DNA of 64,000 nucleotides from Forficula auricularia (lineage: Eukaryota > Arthropoda > Insecta > Dermaptera > Forficulidae), in the NCBI GenBank assembly GCA_024734495.1, contig JALMQS010000128.1, positions 18,097,079-18,161,078 of the forward strand, in the 5' to 3' direction. Position numbers and translations under genes: made by a program. Each line of letters starts with the position of its first letter. Position 1 is the stretch's first letter. The notes beneath the pieces were generated by a model that searched no databases, was not told the origin of the DNA, and worked only from the letters and a program-made list of their open reading frames with translations. Shown here piece by piece: positions 51,891 to 63,029 of this stretch.

Positions 51891-52740
51891 CCACTTCAAA
51901 TAAACTACACTTTAAAATGCAAATTTTCTAATAATAATTTGATATAAAAAATAAATAAAAATAACACAGAGATATGAAATTTCACTAGATTTGAATAAAT
52001 ATCTAATGAGAAATAAAATTAAACTCTTGTTGCCATTTCTAGTTGATTCGCTCCCGGGGAGAAGAAATTGAATATTTTCATACAATTTCTTTTAAACTAC
52101 AAAATTCTTAATCAAAATGCTATTTTTTATATAATAGACGTACGTAAACCTTCAGATAGAGGAAATCGATAAAATAAGATTGATTTCTTTCTTATTTATA
52201 ATTATTTTGGTCTATTTTATCAAGAGGCTGGGTCGCAAGTCACCCGCCATCAGCGAGTCATTTGTTACGGTTTTCAAGCTTTTAAATCATTTTCTTAAAA
52301 ACTATTAAATCAATTTGGTTCAAAATTGAATATAATTATTAATAATCGATTGTTTGATAATATTTATTAATTTTTTCAAAATAGTGATTAGCTTTTTTTT
52401 TCAAATTAGACCGTCAAATAAACTACCATTTAAAATGAAAATATTCTAATAAAAACTATTTGATATAAAAGATAAAAGAAAATATTTCATAGATATGAAA
52501 TTTCAATAGATTTAATTGAATAAGTGATGAAAAAATTAAACTATTTTCTTATATAATAGACATACTGTGAACCTTCACATAGATGAAATCGATAAAATAA
52601 GATCGATTTGTTTCTCATTTATAATTAATTTGGTCAGTTATATCCAGAGAATGTCTCGCCATCAGACACCTTATTTGTCATTGATTCAAGTCCATTCACT
52701 CTACAATATCGGAATATTTTTTAACGCGCAAACTGTTGAT
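51890..52740. repeat. foldback element, second copy of the 7.5-8.7 kb family
   Basis: Shares ATTCGCTCCCGG, GAGAAGAAATTGAAT, CTTAATCAAAATGCTATTTT and TTGATTCAAGTCCATTCACT-like words with 7550-8750. The two halves are inverted relative to each other around 52280-52330. Confidence 0.65.
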
Positions 52741-52984
52741 CTTAGACATTTTACTTGTATGAACTTTTCTGTTGGAAATGAAATCTTGTTTAATTAAAAT
52801 CATAATATAAATTTATGTGACTCAAAGGGTTAGACAGTGATGGTGAAATTTATGTAGAAAGTTAGATAAATCCTGCTCTAGAGGCTTAGATATTCTAAAT
52901 ATTCAAAAACTCTAAAGAAGAAACATTTTGATATTTTAATTTACTGAAATTAAGTTCATTATCTATAATTTGCTCCGATGACCA

Positions 52985-53215
52985 TTTAAATATTTAGAGA
53001 CGATTCTTCTTCTTCTTCAAGTGCCATATTCGATTCCGAGACTCGGCGATTACTGTTGAGAGTTTCCTCTCCATTATAATTATCAAGGGGAAATTTTTCA
53101 CAGGGGTGGTTTCCATTGTCATCCCCTGAAAGATTCAGATTATATCCGTTCAAATATTTGGAGCGAGTCGGGCTTAAACCCAGGCAGCTTGATTAGAAGG
53201 CATATAGGGAGAATT
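52985..53215. repeat. SINE-like dispersed repeat
   Basis: TTCTTCTTCAAGTGCCATAT, then CGAGACTCGGCGATTACTG, resembles 13165 and 25810. A B-box-like GGGCTTAAACCCAGG follows near 53171. Confidence 0.45.
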
Positions 53216-53739
53216 TTTTTTGTAAACATAAAAGAGGTTTTGGAGAAACGGTGCTCCTTATGATACTATGTGAAATGTTTGTTGATATCCTTGTCATCAA
53301 CCAAATTCCATATTTTTTGATTCAAAAAATTACCTTGTCAATTCATTGGGCTTGAATTTTTATATAAATTAATGAAGGGGTTAAAATAAGAGACGTGAAG
53401 CTTTTATTTATTTCTTTTTTTGTTTATTAACCCACTCCAATATTTCTGCTATTGGTTGTAGCCATCTTCAGAGCTAAACAAAGACAAACAATGTTAACAA
53501 AATTAAATCAGCCTCTTCCGAGTACATCAATCAATTAAAATTTTGTTTTTCTTTTCAACAAATTTTATATTGAAAAATATTTACATTTATATAACTCGTA
53601 AACAATAGATTTTAGAAATTTCTCTCATATTAACTTTTCTGATGGAAATTAAATGTAGGTACTTTAATTATATTCATTTGTGTACCTCAAAGGATTAGGC
53701 AGGAATGATGAAATTTAAGTTAAAAGTTAGATAAATACT

Positions 53740-53970
53740 CACACAATACAAAACTCATTGCCCCTCTTAGAAAAATAGAAACTCTATTATTACGAGGCAT
53801 CACTTTTGTATTTTTCATTAAATTATTTCCTTACTTCCAAAATTTGTCAATTTTTCTAAAAAGTTAGTTGATCTCTAAACAGATTGCCGAAATTGAAACC
53901 TTGTGGCGATATTTAGCTGGCCGGCTGCCGGCCCTAGGAAAAGTCCCTAACTACGCCAATGGTCGCGACC
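53740..53970. repeat. dispersed MITE, second copy of the 3960 family
   Basis: See the 3960-4520 element; this copy is uninterrupted and ends GGCCCTAGGAAAAGTCCCTA followed by ACTACGCC. Confidence 0.65.
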
Positions 53971-55610
53971 ACCCCATTTTGAATCACGTAACTAAATTTA
54001 AAACGACAATGACAATGAAAATATTATATTAGGTAGCGACCAAAAATAAATTCAAAATGATGTGGCCTTTCACATGACTTTACCATGCACCTGGCCCCTA
54101 CTCTCCTATTTTTGAACCCCTCCTCTTCTGAGTCACTATCAATTTTACATTATGAGACATTTTTATAAGGTCATATAGGGGGCATATAGGCGAAATTTAT
54201 TACTAATCGATCAAACGGTTTAAGACTTTTATTGATAATTTTACACTTTGAGCCCCCGCCCCCAAAAAAATTGGAGCGGGGCTAGAATTGACTTACATTA
54301 TCCCCCGTTTGCCAAAGACTCAACTAAAATGGGTTGATTATGGGATTTAATTTTGAAATCTCTCACCTCGCAAAAAACACACATGCTACTAGAGATCTCA
54401 ATAAATTGTTGCAAAGAGGAGGACAACAATAAAATGACCCTGTCTATCAAAAACTACTAACCTCTTGTAATAGTAACCTTGTAATGGTCACAAGCAATCA
54501 CCATACAACATCAAAATACCTACTTGATTAAAAAAAAAATAATAATAATACTAGATGAATAAATAAATTATATTTTACATTAATAAATACATTGGATTGT
54601 TCAGATTGGCATGGGCTATTTATGTCGAATCTCGAAATAGATAGATATATTTTTTTTAATTGAAAGCTTCATTTTGCCGAGACTAGCAGAATTTTTATAA
54701 ATTCAAAGAATTCCTGTGAATCAATTGTAATGACTGATGAAGAGGGAAAAGCCCTCGAAAATATAGTCTCGTTATAACTAAAATAAAAATTTATTTTTCC
54801 AGCAGAAGACACCCTTTTTTGTCTCCTTCAATATATTTTTCAATAAATATTTATTTTTGTTAAGAAAAATTCATTCGCTGCCGACACTTGATCATACACC
54901 TCACTCAGAAGCAGACACACAGAAGAAGCGACTTTGAGCTGAATTATCATTATAATCAACAATTATATTTCTTCTTGGCTTCGCCGTGAGAACAAGGACT
55001 CAAGAAATCTGGTCCACTACGGCCTCGCGAATCCGAGAAGGAATCTAACCCGTCGAGATTGGTTTCCAACTTCTGAGCCTGCCTGGACAACAATTCGGTC
55101 AGCAACAATTTTGTGGACGATACCTTGCGGACCAGAGAGGGAAATAGCTTAACCGAAATTCCTCTACAATTCTACAACAAGAATAAATTTAAATCAATTC
55201 ACAAAACCATTTATAATTCATCATTCTTCAGAAATAAAAAAAAATCAACAACATCAAAATTTTTTAAAGTGAAATCAATATCCATTTCAATCTGGTCACT
55301 TTAATTAAAAAGATTTAATTGAATAATTTGAAATCCACCGGATCTCAGCTTTTTGGCCCAAATCCTTCGAAGTTTTCCAAATCATCAAAATTCACATTTT
55401 CTTTCAATTTTTTTATTTAAACAGTTATGGAGGTTTTGTCTTTATTCTCCTTATACTTAGGTATAGGTGAATATTCTATATCTTCAACGCCGTCTACCAT
55501 GAAATAAAGTAAGTAACAGGCTTTTAATTCCTCACATTATGTATTGTAATAATATTCTAATTACCTCAGAAATATTTTTTTTTCAATTCTTATAAAATAT
55601 AAAATATGTA
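53971..55610. other. intergenic stretch with retroelement-like remnants
   Basis: Includes a hairpin motif at 54734 and the TTTTGTCTCCTTCAA end at 54815. A moderately GC-rich part at 54870-55150 (GAATCCGAGAAGGAATCTAAC) might be an LTR or untranslated region. No assignable gene. Confidence 0.35.
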
Positions 55611-55616
55611 TTAATT

Positions 55617-56135
55617 TGAAAGTTTACAATAGGAAAATAAGGACAATTTTTTATGTGCGACTTTTTTATTTATCAGCCAACTATTCGTCGACTTTGCCGA
55701 CTTATTCAGAGTTTCAATAGTCATGCCACACATTCGTCTAAATTTTCTTTTTATCTTCGTTACCATTGAAGACCATCAGAAACTCAAATTTCAAAAAATA
55801 TTTGGCACATTCACATAAACAATTTTTCCTTCTATTCTGTATATTAAGAATTGTTATTAATACGAGTATTTTTCCTTCCTTTCTTTATATTAATAATTTT
55901 TATTAATACAAAGAAAAGAAGGAAAAATTGTTTACGTGAATGTGCCAAATATTTTTTGAAATTTGTTTTTCTGATGGTCTTCATTGCTAACGAAGATAAA
56001 AAGAAAATTTAGACGAATGTGTGGCATGGCTATTTGAACCCCTGAAGAAGTCGACAAAGTTGACGGAACGTTGGCTGATAAAAAAAAGTCACACAAAAAA
56101 CTTGTCCTTATTTTCCTATTATAAACTTTCAAATT
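55617..56135. repeat. foldback element with about 220-bp arms
   Basis: Left arm 55617-55835, right arm 55912-56135, for example AGGAAAATAAGGACAA against TTGTCCTTATTTTCCT. Each arm contains the hairpin motif (56042-56073 and reverse at 55681-55709). Confidence 0.82.
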
Positions 56136-56419
56136 AATAGAAATGATAATAATAATAAAATATGTAATTAGACTCTATTGAATTATTTGAAATCTGATGA
56201 ATGTTAGGTTTCAGAAGTATGAATATCACTCCGTACTACCAACGTTAATCACTGCGTAAAAGTTTTATTTATTGAACATCCAAAAAATGATATTTTAAGG
56301 GATTTTAAATTATTTTGTCACAATGCATATGACTGAATTTGTTTATTAAATTTTGTTAACACTCTTGCTTTTAAACCCGATTAAAATATCAAAACGAAAT
56401 TTCTTATTTAGGACTTTTA

Positions 56420-56745
56420 TAGTGAAAGACGAATGTGGGTCAATGGTTAGAGTGTGCTGGACTGAAATACGCGGTTCGAGACCGAGTCTCGGCAGATATT
56501 TGCAGTTGCCTCCTCTTGGAAAGCAATGGCAACCTACCAAGAGTATAATTACCTAGTAACCTCTCCAAACTAGCCCTTCGGAACCGGCGTTAAAAAGTAG
56601 GTCCCGTATATTTGTGTAAAAACAGCTAAACACACTCAGCACAGGTATTTGAGGAGAGGAGCCAAAACTCCAGGGAGACCTGATATGGCAGAAGATACTG
56701 AAATTATCGATTTTTGATTGCATTAAAAAAAAAAAAAAAAACACT
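56420..56745 (+). mobile_element. tRNA-derived SINE with poly-A tail
   Basis: GTGGGTCAATGGTTAGAGTG (A-box region) and GCGGTTCGAGACCGAGTC (B box) form a tRNA-like head. A body of about 200 bp (AGTAGGTCCCGTATATTTGT; GTATTTGAGGAGAGGAGCC) and 17 A at about 56727-56743 follow. Confidence 0.75.
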
Positions 56746-57550
56746 GTCTAATTAGGAAAATATAGATACATAAATCTCTCAAAAGCTCTCTGGAAATATG
56801 AACAAAAATTTTTGAAAATTGTTGAAATATAAAGATAGAATTAGTTTAAAAATCCTCCAGACTGGGTAGAAAATGTAGGGCCGGCTGGTAGAGTAGGTTA
56901 TGCATTCGAATGGCACATTCTGATTAGATGGTTGCGTTCGCAGGCGCTGAATATTAAAATCTTACATTTTCACAATTTTTTTTTTTAACTTAAACAATTA
57001 TATTATTAACCTTCCAAGATAAATTTATTATTATTATTCAATTAATAATTTTCAAATAGAGAACAAATTATTTATTTGAAAATATATTATATTATATTAT
57101 TATATTAGCAATGCTCTGGTGGAGTGCTAACAATTCACAACATTGACTGATATGGTTTCGTTCCTTATGACTCCCAAAATACTTGAGATATTAAATTCGT
57201 CCTTTAATTGTCGTTGTTAACGAGTGAATGTTGTGAATTTGTGGAATTTTTAAATAATTTTAAGATAAGCTGTGTCTATACGCCGAGAAAAATCACAATA
57301 AAACGAGCATTTTGATTGTTTGTTAATAGCACGCCCAAAGCCCATTTTTTGCAACCAAACTTGGAGCTTTTCTTGATAAAAATTGTAGTCTCCACGGCAA
57401 CTACAAAAAATAAATAAATTATAATTAGATAATTAATCCAAGTAAATCTTTGAGCTCACCATTAAATTTTGTTCATAATTTTCTTAGATCTTCATAAATT
57501 ATATATAAAATTGCATTAGCTGCCGCGACTTTAATACAGCTGAGTAAAAA

Positions 57551-58429
57551 TCTATATATATAAAATTAAGGTTTTGTCTGTACATTGGTCCAAATCACGC
57601 CACATTTTGGTTGCACACGTTTCAACCAGAGTTATAAACGAAAACACCCTCAACAAAATGCCTGTCTCTCTGTTTCCGTCGTTTCCGAAAAGTTGCTCAC
57701 GATTCACGTATAAACGGCTGAAGGGATTTTTATGAAATTTCATATTTACATCAGATGTCTTCGAACTTATGTTTTTAGCTATATAACGTTTTGATATTTT
57801 TACCTCAGAAGGGGGTTTGTGGGGGCGTACGAATGAAAATTATTAAATAACTCCTAAACTATTAACACTACGGCAAATTTTATTATGTACGAAGTTGCAG
57901 GGGATGTTATATCTGACAACTTTTGTTTAAAAAATTCCCTCCAAAAAAAACCCACCCAAAAAGGGTAGGGGGGGGGGGGTCAAAATATGAAAATTCTTGC
58001 TCTTTGAGCAAACTCAACCAAATTTTGTATACATAAATTGTGGGTCACTAGAAGGCTGGAAATTCAAAAACTAACCACCCAAAATGGGGTGGGGGGGTCA
58101 AAATATGAAAATTCTTGCTCTTTGACCAAACTCAACCAAATTTTGTATACATAATCTATGGGTCACTAGAAGGCTGGAAATGCAAAAACTAACCACCCAA
58201 AAAGGGGGGATCAAAAAATGAAAGTTCTTACCCTCTAAGGTGAGGGTCCAGAGGCGTAGTGGGGTGGGGGCGGTGGTTGGGTGCATGGTGCGGGGGGCGG
58301 GAGGTGCTGGGTGGGGTTCGAGGGTGGGGGTGGGCTGGGAGTGGGATATGGGGGGTTCGTGGGTTGGGTGTCCAGGGGGCGTGCCCCCTGGCTAGTAAGA
58401 GGGCCGCCGAAGGCGGGCCTTGCAGCTAG
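57551..58429 (+). mobile_element. non-autonomous Helitron, copy 2
   Basis: Starts TCTATATATATAAAATTAAG after an A and ends GCAGCTAG before a T. The 3' hairpin GGCCGCCGAAGGCGGGCC lies about ten bases before the end. The interior has an internal duplication (CAAAATATGAAAATTCTTGC near 57982 and 58098) and G runs. No Rep/helicase. Confidence 0.88.
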
Positions 58430-58710
58430 TTCACTATATAATCAAGTAAGACCATCTTGTTTCAGTACATCTTTAGTTATTTCATTCATATTTTTATACT
58501 TTCTGGACGGTATGTTAAAATCTAAATCGTTAATTAAAATATTATTTAATTTTTCATTCTTATACAAACTAAGATATTATATTTATACTAGATAAAATTA
58601 GGTAAAAAAATTGATACCCAAAAGTGGATGTTAAATTTATTTTCATTTATCTTTTACTGATAATTTTTCTTTTTTTAAATAAAAATATTCTTTTATATTT
58701 TTTGTTTTAG

Positions 58711-58825
58711 AAAATCGAGTCCACCTAGAGAAATGTATACAAGATAGCAGGAAATTAAAAACGGGATTTTATTTGTTTGTGTGACGGAACTAGACCAGTA
58801 CAGACGCGACAGCCATTCTTCCAAG
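58711..58825 (+). other. possible spliced exon, probably non-coding
   Basis: A strong acceptor (TTTTTTGTTTTAG) and strong donor (CCAAG|GTAAGAG) enclose 115 bp of balanced composition (GTGTGACGGAACTAGACC) in AT-rich DNA. All three frames have stops, so if real it is a 5' untranslated exon. Confidence 0.3.
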
Positions 58826-59294
58826 GTAAGAGCAAATCGATTAAACTCTCATTAATTTTGATACATTAATTAGTATAAGTAACATTAATATTACATCATA
58901 TTATACTCAAAACAACTAACTCTCAGCATGAAAACGTTATCTTTATTGAAAATAGTTAAATAAAAAATATAAGGCAAATCTTTTTTTAATATTATATAAT
59001 ATATCAACAAAGTAGTTAATTATATAATTAGCGTCAATATTTAAACATTTTGTTGAGTATCTTTTTGAAAAATGATGGAATTTTTTCAAAAATCAACCCA
59101 GGTTAGGTACATAACCATTATTATATTAAGAAATTAATTTAAATTTTATTTAGCAACTAATCTAAGAATTTAATAGAAATATTTGCATTGCATATCAGAG
59201 GGCTTCGTCCCCTCAGGAATCGTACCCAAGTGCTAACAATTTTTCCGGGCCGTTAGCCAAAACCTTCAATCTCTCTCCAATATGCATCATTATA

Positions 59295-60050
59295 TCTATA
59301 TATGTATATAAAATTAAGGTTTTGTCTGTACATTGGTCAAAATCAAGCCAAATTTTGGTGGAACACGTTTCAAGCAAAGTTATGAATGAAAAAAACATCC
59401 AACAAAATTCCTGTCTTTCTATATGTTTGGGTGGGTTTCGTGAAAAATTGCTCACGATTCACGTAAAAACTGCTTAAGAGGTTTATTATTAAATTTTATA
59501 TTTGGATCAGATGACTTCTAACTTACGTTTGTTGCTATATAACGTTTTGATATTTTGACCCCAAAAGGTGGTTGGGGGGGGGGGGGGCACTAATAGAAAT
59601 TATCAAATAACTCCTAAACTATTAACTCTACGGCATTTTGTTATAAGCAAAATTGTAGGGGATGTGATTTCTGACAACTTTTTTTTTAATCCCCCCAAAA
59701 CACCACACAAAAAGGGGAGGAAGAGGATCAAAATTGAAATTTCTTGTTCTTGGAGCAAACTCATCCAAATTTTGTATACTTAATCTGTGGGCCACTAGAA
59801 GGCTAAAATGCAAAAACTGGATGCGGGGGTGGTGTGGGGGTAGAATTAGGGGTAAGGTGCGTAGTGGGGTGGAGGTTGGGTGCTGAGGTGGAATGAGGTT
59901 GGGGGGGAGTTCGGGGGGGAGTAGTGTGTGGGGTTTCTGAGGGTGCAGTAGTAGGGTGTGTGGATTCTGGAATGATTTGGTTCGGGGGGGGGGGGGGGGT
60001 TAGCCCCCTGAGTAAGCAAGAGGGTCGCCGAAGGCGGGCTTTGCAGCTAG
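59295..60050 (+). mobile_element. non-autonomous Helitron, copy 3
   Basis: Starts TCTATATATGTATATAAAAT after an A, ends GCAGCTAG before a T, with the same 5' AATTAAGGTTTTGTCTGTAC and 3' GC hairpin as the other two copies. Confidence 0.86.
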
Positions 60051-60825
60051 TAAGAAATATAGCTAAAGATTTTTCACTCCTTTCAACTAGAAGGGAAAAG
60101 CAAAAAATAAGGCTAAACTTAAAAAAGTTTTTAGTGTCGGGTCCTTTATTTAAATTTAATTATAGTTCTTAATTTCACTGTTTCTTTATCAGATCGGCTA
60201 TTTGAACCGTTGATAAATAATTGATAAAATATTTAAATTTAAAAAGACTGATTATGAAGTTCAATACTTCAATGAAAATACCATTTTTCATTCGGGTCTT
60301 CCTCTACTTCGATCTCTTAAAATATTAGGAGATTTAACTTCAAATTTTATATATGAAAGTTACTTACAGACTTTGAGTCCGTTAAAAAAATTGAGCGAAA
60401 CCATGACGTTTTGGTCTACAATAAATCCCTAATGAGTGAACATCAAAAAAATTATATTTTACGAGATATTTATTATTTTACTAAAATGTCTTTTGGGACT
60501 TCTTAAATTATTAAAATTTTCAAAATAAAAAAAACAAGAAAAATGAAATTTACTAGAAAAGAGATCTATAATAAGAAAGAGTCATTATTTTTTTCGAGGC
60601 CAGAATTGTGAGGAGGGGCTTCAGAAAATAAATCTATCAATAATACCCTCAAGATCCTTTGATCGATTTGTACGATATTTCGCTCTTTATGACCTTATGA
60701 CAAACATAAAAAAATCATACTTGAATAAATTTCATTTTTTTCTTCACGTTTTTGGCATTTTTTAACACAAATAAACATTTTTTTTATCCAATGCGAAGCA
60801 TGGGTAAAGTATTGTAATCGGTCTT
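60051..60825. other. intergenic stretch with dispersed repeat words
   Basis: TTGAGCGAAACCATG at about 60391 recurs at about 61749, so the regions either side of the short satellite element are related. No gene. Confidence 0.4.
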
Positions 60826-60829
60826 TCGG

Positions 60830-61660
60830 CAAGCGCGACTTCAAAGCGTCCTCAAGGTAAATACGGAATCCATGGTCTCAATTAAAGTCACAAATTGTAG
60901 TATTCAATTAGGTTGGATTTTAACACATGACGGTTTTGCCAAAAATTACATGGGGTCTCGTCGAGAGGCCAAAAAGTGCGATTTTTTCATTTAGTGGGTG
61001 CGGATCTATGTATATGATGTATGGGTAGATGTATGCGTGTATAGATGGATGTATGTATGTATGGATGGATGGATGGATGGATGGATGGATGGATGGATGT
61101 TATTGTTTTTTCCGTCCACGAGCTTGAGTTATTTACCAAAAAAGAATTTAGTCTTTTTGATTTTAAGTTGATTCTTCCACGTTTTTAGTAGAGGTTGCCA
61201 TTAATAGTTAAAACATCAACAATGGAATGCAATAAGGTTATTCCTCTAATATTAGATAAGAATCGATCGTTGTTTCTGATTTTAAGCCGATTCCTCCATG
61301 TCTTCAGCACTAGTCACCAATAATAATCGAAACATCAAAAACCTAATGTAGAATTGTTATTCCTCAAGTATTAGAGTAGAATCGATGGCTATTTTTGATT
61401 TTAAGTCGATTCCTCCATGTCTTCAGCACTGGTTACCAATAATAAACGAAACGTCAAAAATCCAATGTAGAATGGTTATTCTTCGAGTATTAAATGAGAA
61501 TCGATCATTGTTTTCTATTAAGTCAACATGAAGTGCAAATAGCAAGTGATATCTGATTAATAATAAAGGAATAAACATATTAATATTTCAGATGAATTTT
61601 GATAAACTTTAGCAACGATTGCAGTTTATTTATACTTTACCATACAGGGCATGGTCAAGT
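60830..61660 (+). mobile_element. satellite-bearing element, short copy C
   Basis: GTATTGTAATCGGTCTTTCG through GAGAGGCCAAAAAGTGCG, a (GGAT)n run (61062-61098), then two to three 119-bp-type units and the end ATTGCAGTTTATTTA. Lacks one of the two inverted unit blocks seen in copies A and B. Confidence 0.75.
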
Positions 61661-62489
61661 ATTGTAATCTTGCATGAAAAAAGTGATTTTTTTTCCTTCT
61701 TTTTTTCGAAATATCTTTAAAACGGCTCAAACTATTTTGATTAAAAAATTGAGCGAAACCATGGCATTTCGTTCTACAAAAAAGCTATAATAAGTGAACA
61801 TCGAAAAAATTATATTTTTTGAGATAATAATTGTTTTGTAAAAATGTCTGTTTGCCTGTTAGTTAGTCCGTGCATTACCAAATTTTTGTGGACGAGCTAG
61901 CTCAAAAACTAGTGTGAATATCGAAACCAAATTTCACACGTAGTTTTGGTCCATTGAGATTAAGAGCTGATTAGATTTTGGTGCATATCGACCCAAAATT
62001 AAAGGGGGTGGATGGGGGGGGGGTTAAAAATTAAAAATCTAGGCCATATGAGCAAACACAACCAAATTTTGTATACATAATCAGTGGACCCCCAGAATCC
62101 AAAAAATGCAAAAACTAACCGCCCAAAATGGGGGAGGGGGGGGGGTTAAAAAATGAAAATCTTGGCCATTTACCAAACTCAACCAAATTTTGTATACATA
62201 ATCAGTGGTCCCCCAGAAGTATAAAAATGCAACAACTAACCCCTACATGATTATAAATAATTTTAGGAGCCAGGTTGTTTGGTAAAGTTAAGTGGATGGC
62301 CACATCAGAACACGTCAGCTTATTTTTATTATTTGTTATTTTTGGATAAATTCAAAACTCGCGACCCAGCTAGTAGATAGAGTAATTATTTCTTGACGAA
62401 CGCTTATTGCTCTTTCTTTCTTTCAATTATTCCTCTCTCATTTACTCATCAGTGCTTAGATGTCCGACTGCTTTTAAGAAAATTAACAC
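61661..62489. other. intergenic stretch with G-rich dispersed repeat
   Basis: Contains a duplicated block (CAACCAAATTTTGTATACAT at 62068 and 62182, each after a G run) that resembles the interior of the Helitrons. No gene. Confidence 0.45.
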
Positions 62490-62492
62490 TAA

Positions 62493-62568
62493 GGGCCAGT
62501 TGTATGTCGGTTGGTAAACTCTTTTTAAACGTTGACAAAGAGTTTACCAAACGACATACAACTGGCCC
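62493..62568. mobile_element. 76-bp Harbinger-type MITE, almost pure palindrome
   Basis: GGGCCAGTTGTATGTCGG at the left and its complement at the right, TAA on both sides (62490-62492, 62569-62571). Nearly all of the element is arm. Confidence 0.88.
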
Positions 62569-62588
62569 TAAGCATTTGTCTATTCCAG

Positions 62589-62723
62589 ACCCTCCCCCTC
62601 TCTTCCCCCACCTAGCATACTCAGATACTCACTCTAGTGCCTCGTGCAACAGCATCTTTGCGCCATCAGGACGACGCGAATCCTCGTGTTATAGTGATCT
62701 CAAACCTTTCGCTCATCTATCAG
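62589..62723 (+). CDS. possible coding exon of an unidentified gene
   Basis: The acceptor TGTCTATTCCAG and donor TATCAG|GTGAGA enclose 135 nt open in one frame (2 + 132 + 1 nt): PPPLFPHLAYSDTHSS, then SCNSIFAPSGRRESSCYSD and LKPFAHLS. The GC level is much higher than around it. Serine/proline-rich, no domain recognised. It could instead be an untranslated exon together with 58711-58825. Confidence 0.4.
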
Positions 62724-62879
62724 GTGAGATTTTTCCCAATTTACATATTTTAAACAAATCTCTATTTCTTATTCCTATTAGTTTATTAATAAAAATAATT
62801 TAATAGTAAAATGCAATTTTGTTAGAGTTCGTGGCTGTGATGAAACTGTATTAGATGAGGGGAGAGTTATCAGTCAAAG

Positions 62880-63022
62880 TTGAATGCGCTGGGTTCAATA
62901 AAACACCCTGAATAAATCGTTTCGGCCTGAATTGTGTATAACTCCCAATTAACTGAAGATGGCCAAATAAATTCAGGCCGAAACGTTTTATTCGAGGGTG
63001 TTTTATTGAACCCTACCTCTTC
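62880..63022. repeat. foldback element carrying the hairpin motif
   Basis: GGGTTCAATAAAACACCCTG at left pairs with the complement near 62995-63015. Inner GTTTCGGCCTGAATT pairs with AATTCAGGCCGAAAC. Confidence 0.75.
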
Positions 63023-63029
63023 CTTGATG

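Noticed and set aside
62393..62803. Single 136-residue gene on the plus strand
   Set aside because: The frame reads straight through a Harbinger MITE; only the part between the splice sites (62589-62723) may be coding.
2627..62988. Calling the hairpin motifs bona fide hammerhead ribozymes
   Set aside because: Nearly all have one or more extra bases between CTGAWGA and the stem, several have a changed GAAA, and stem III is only ACGU; reported as a hypothesis instead.
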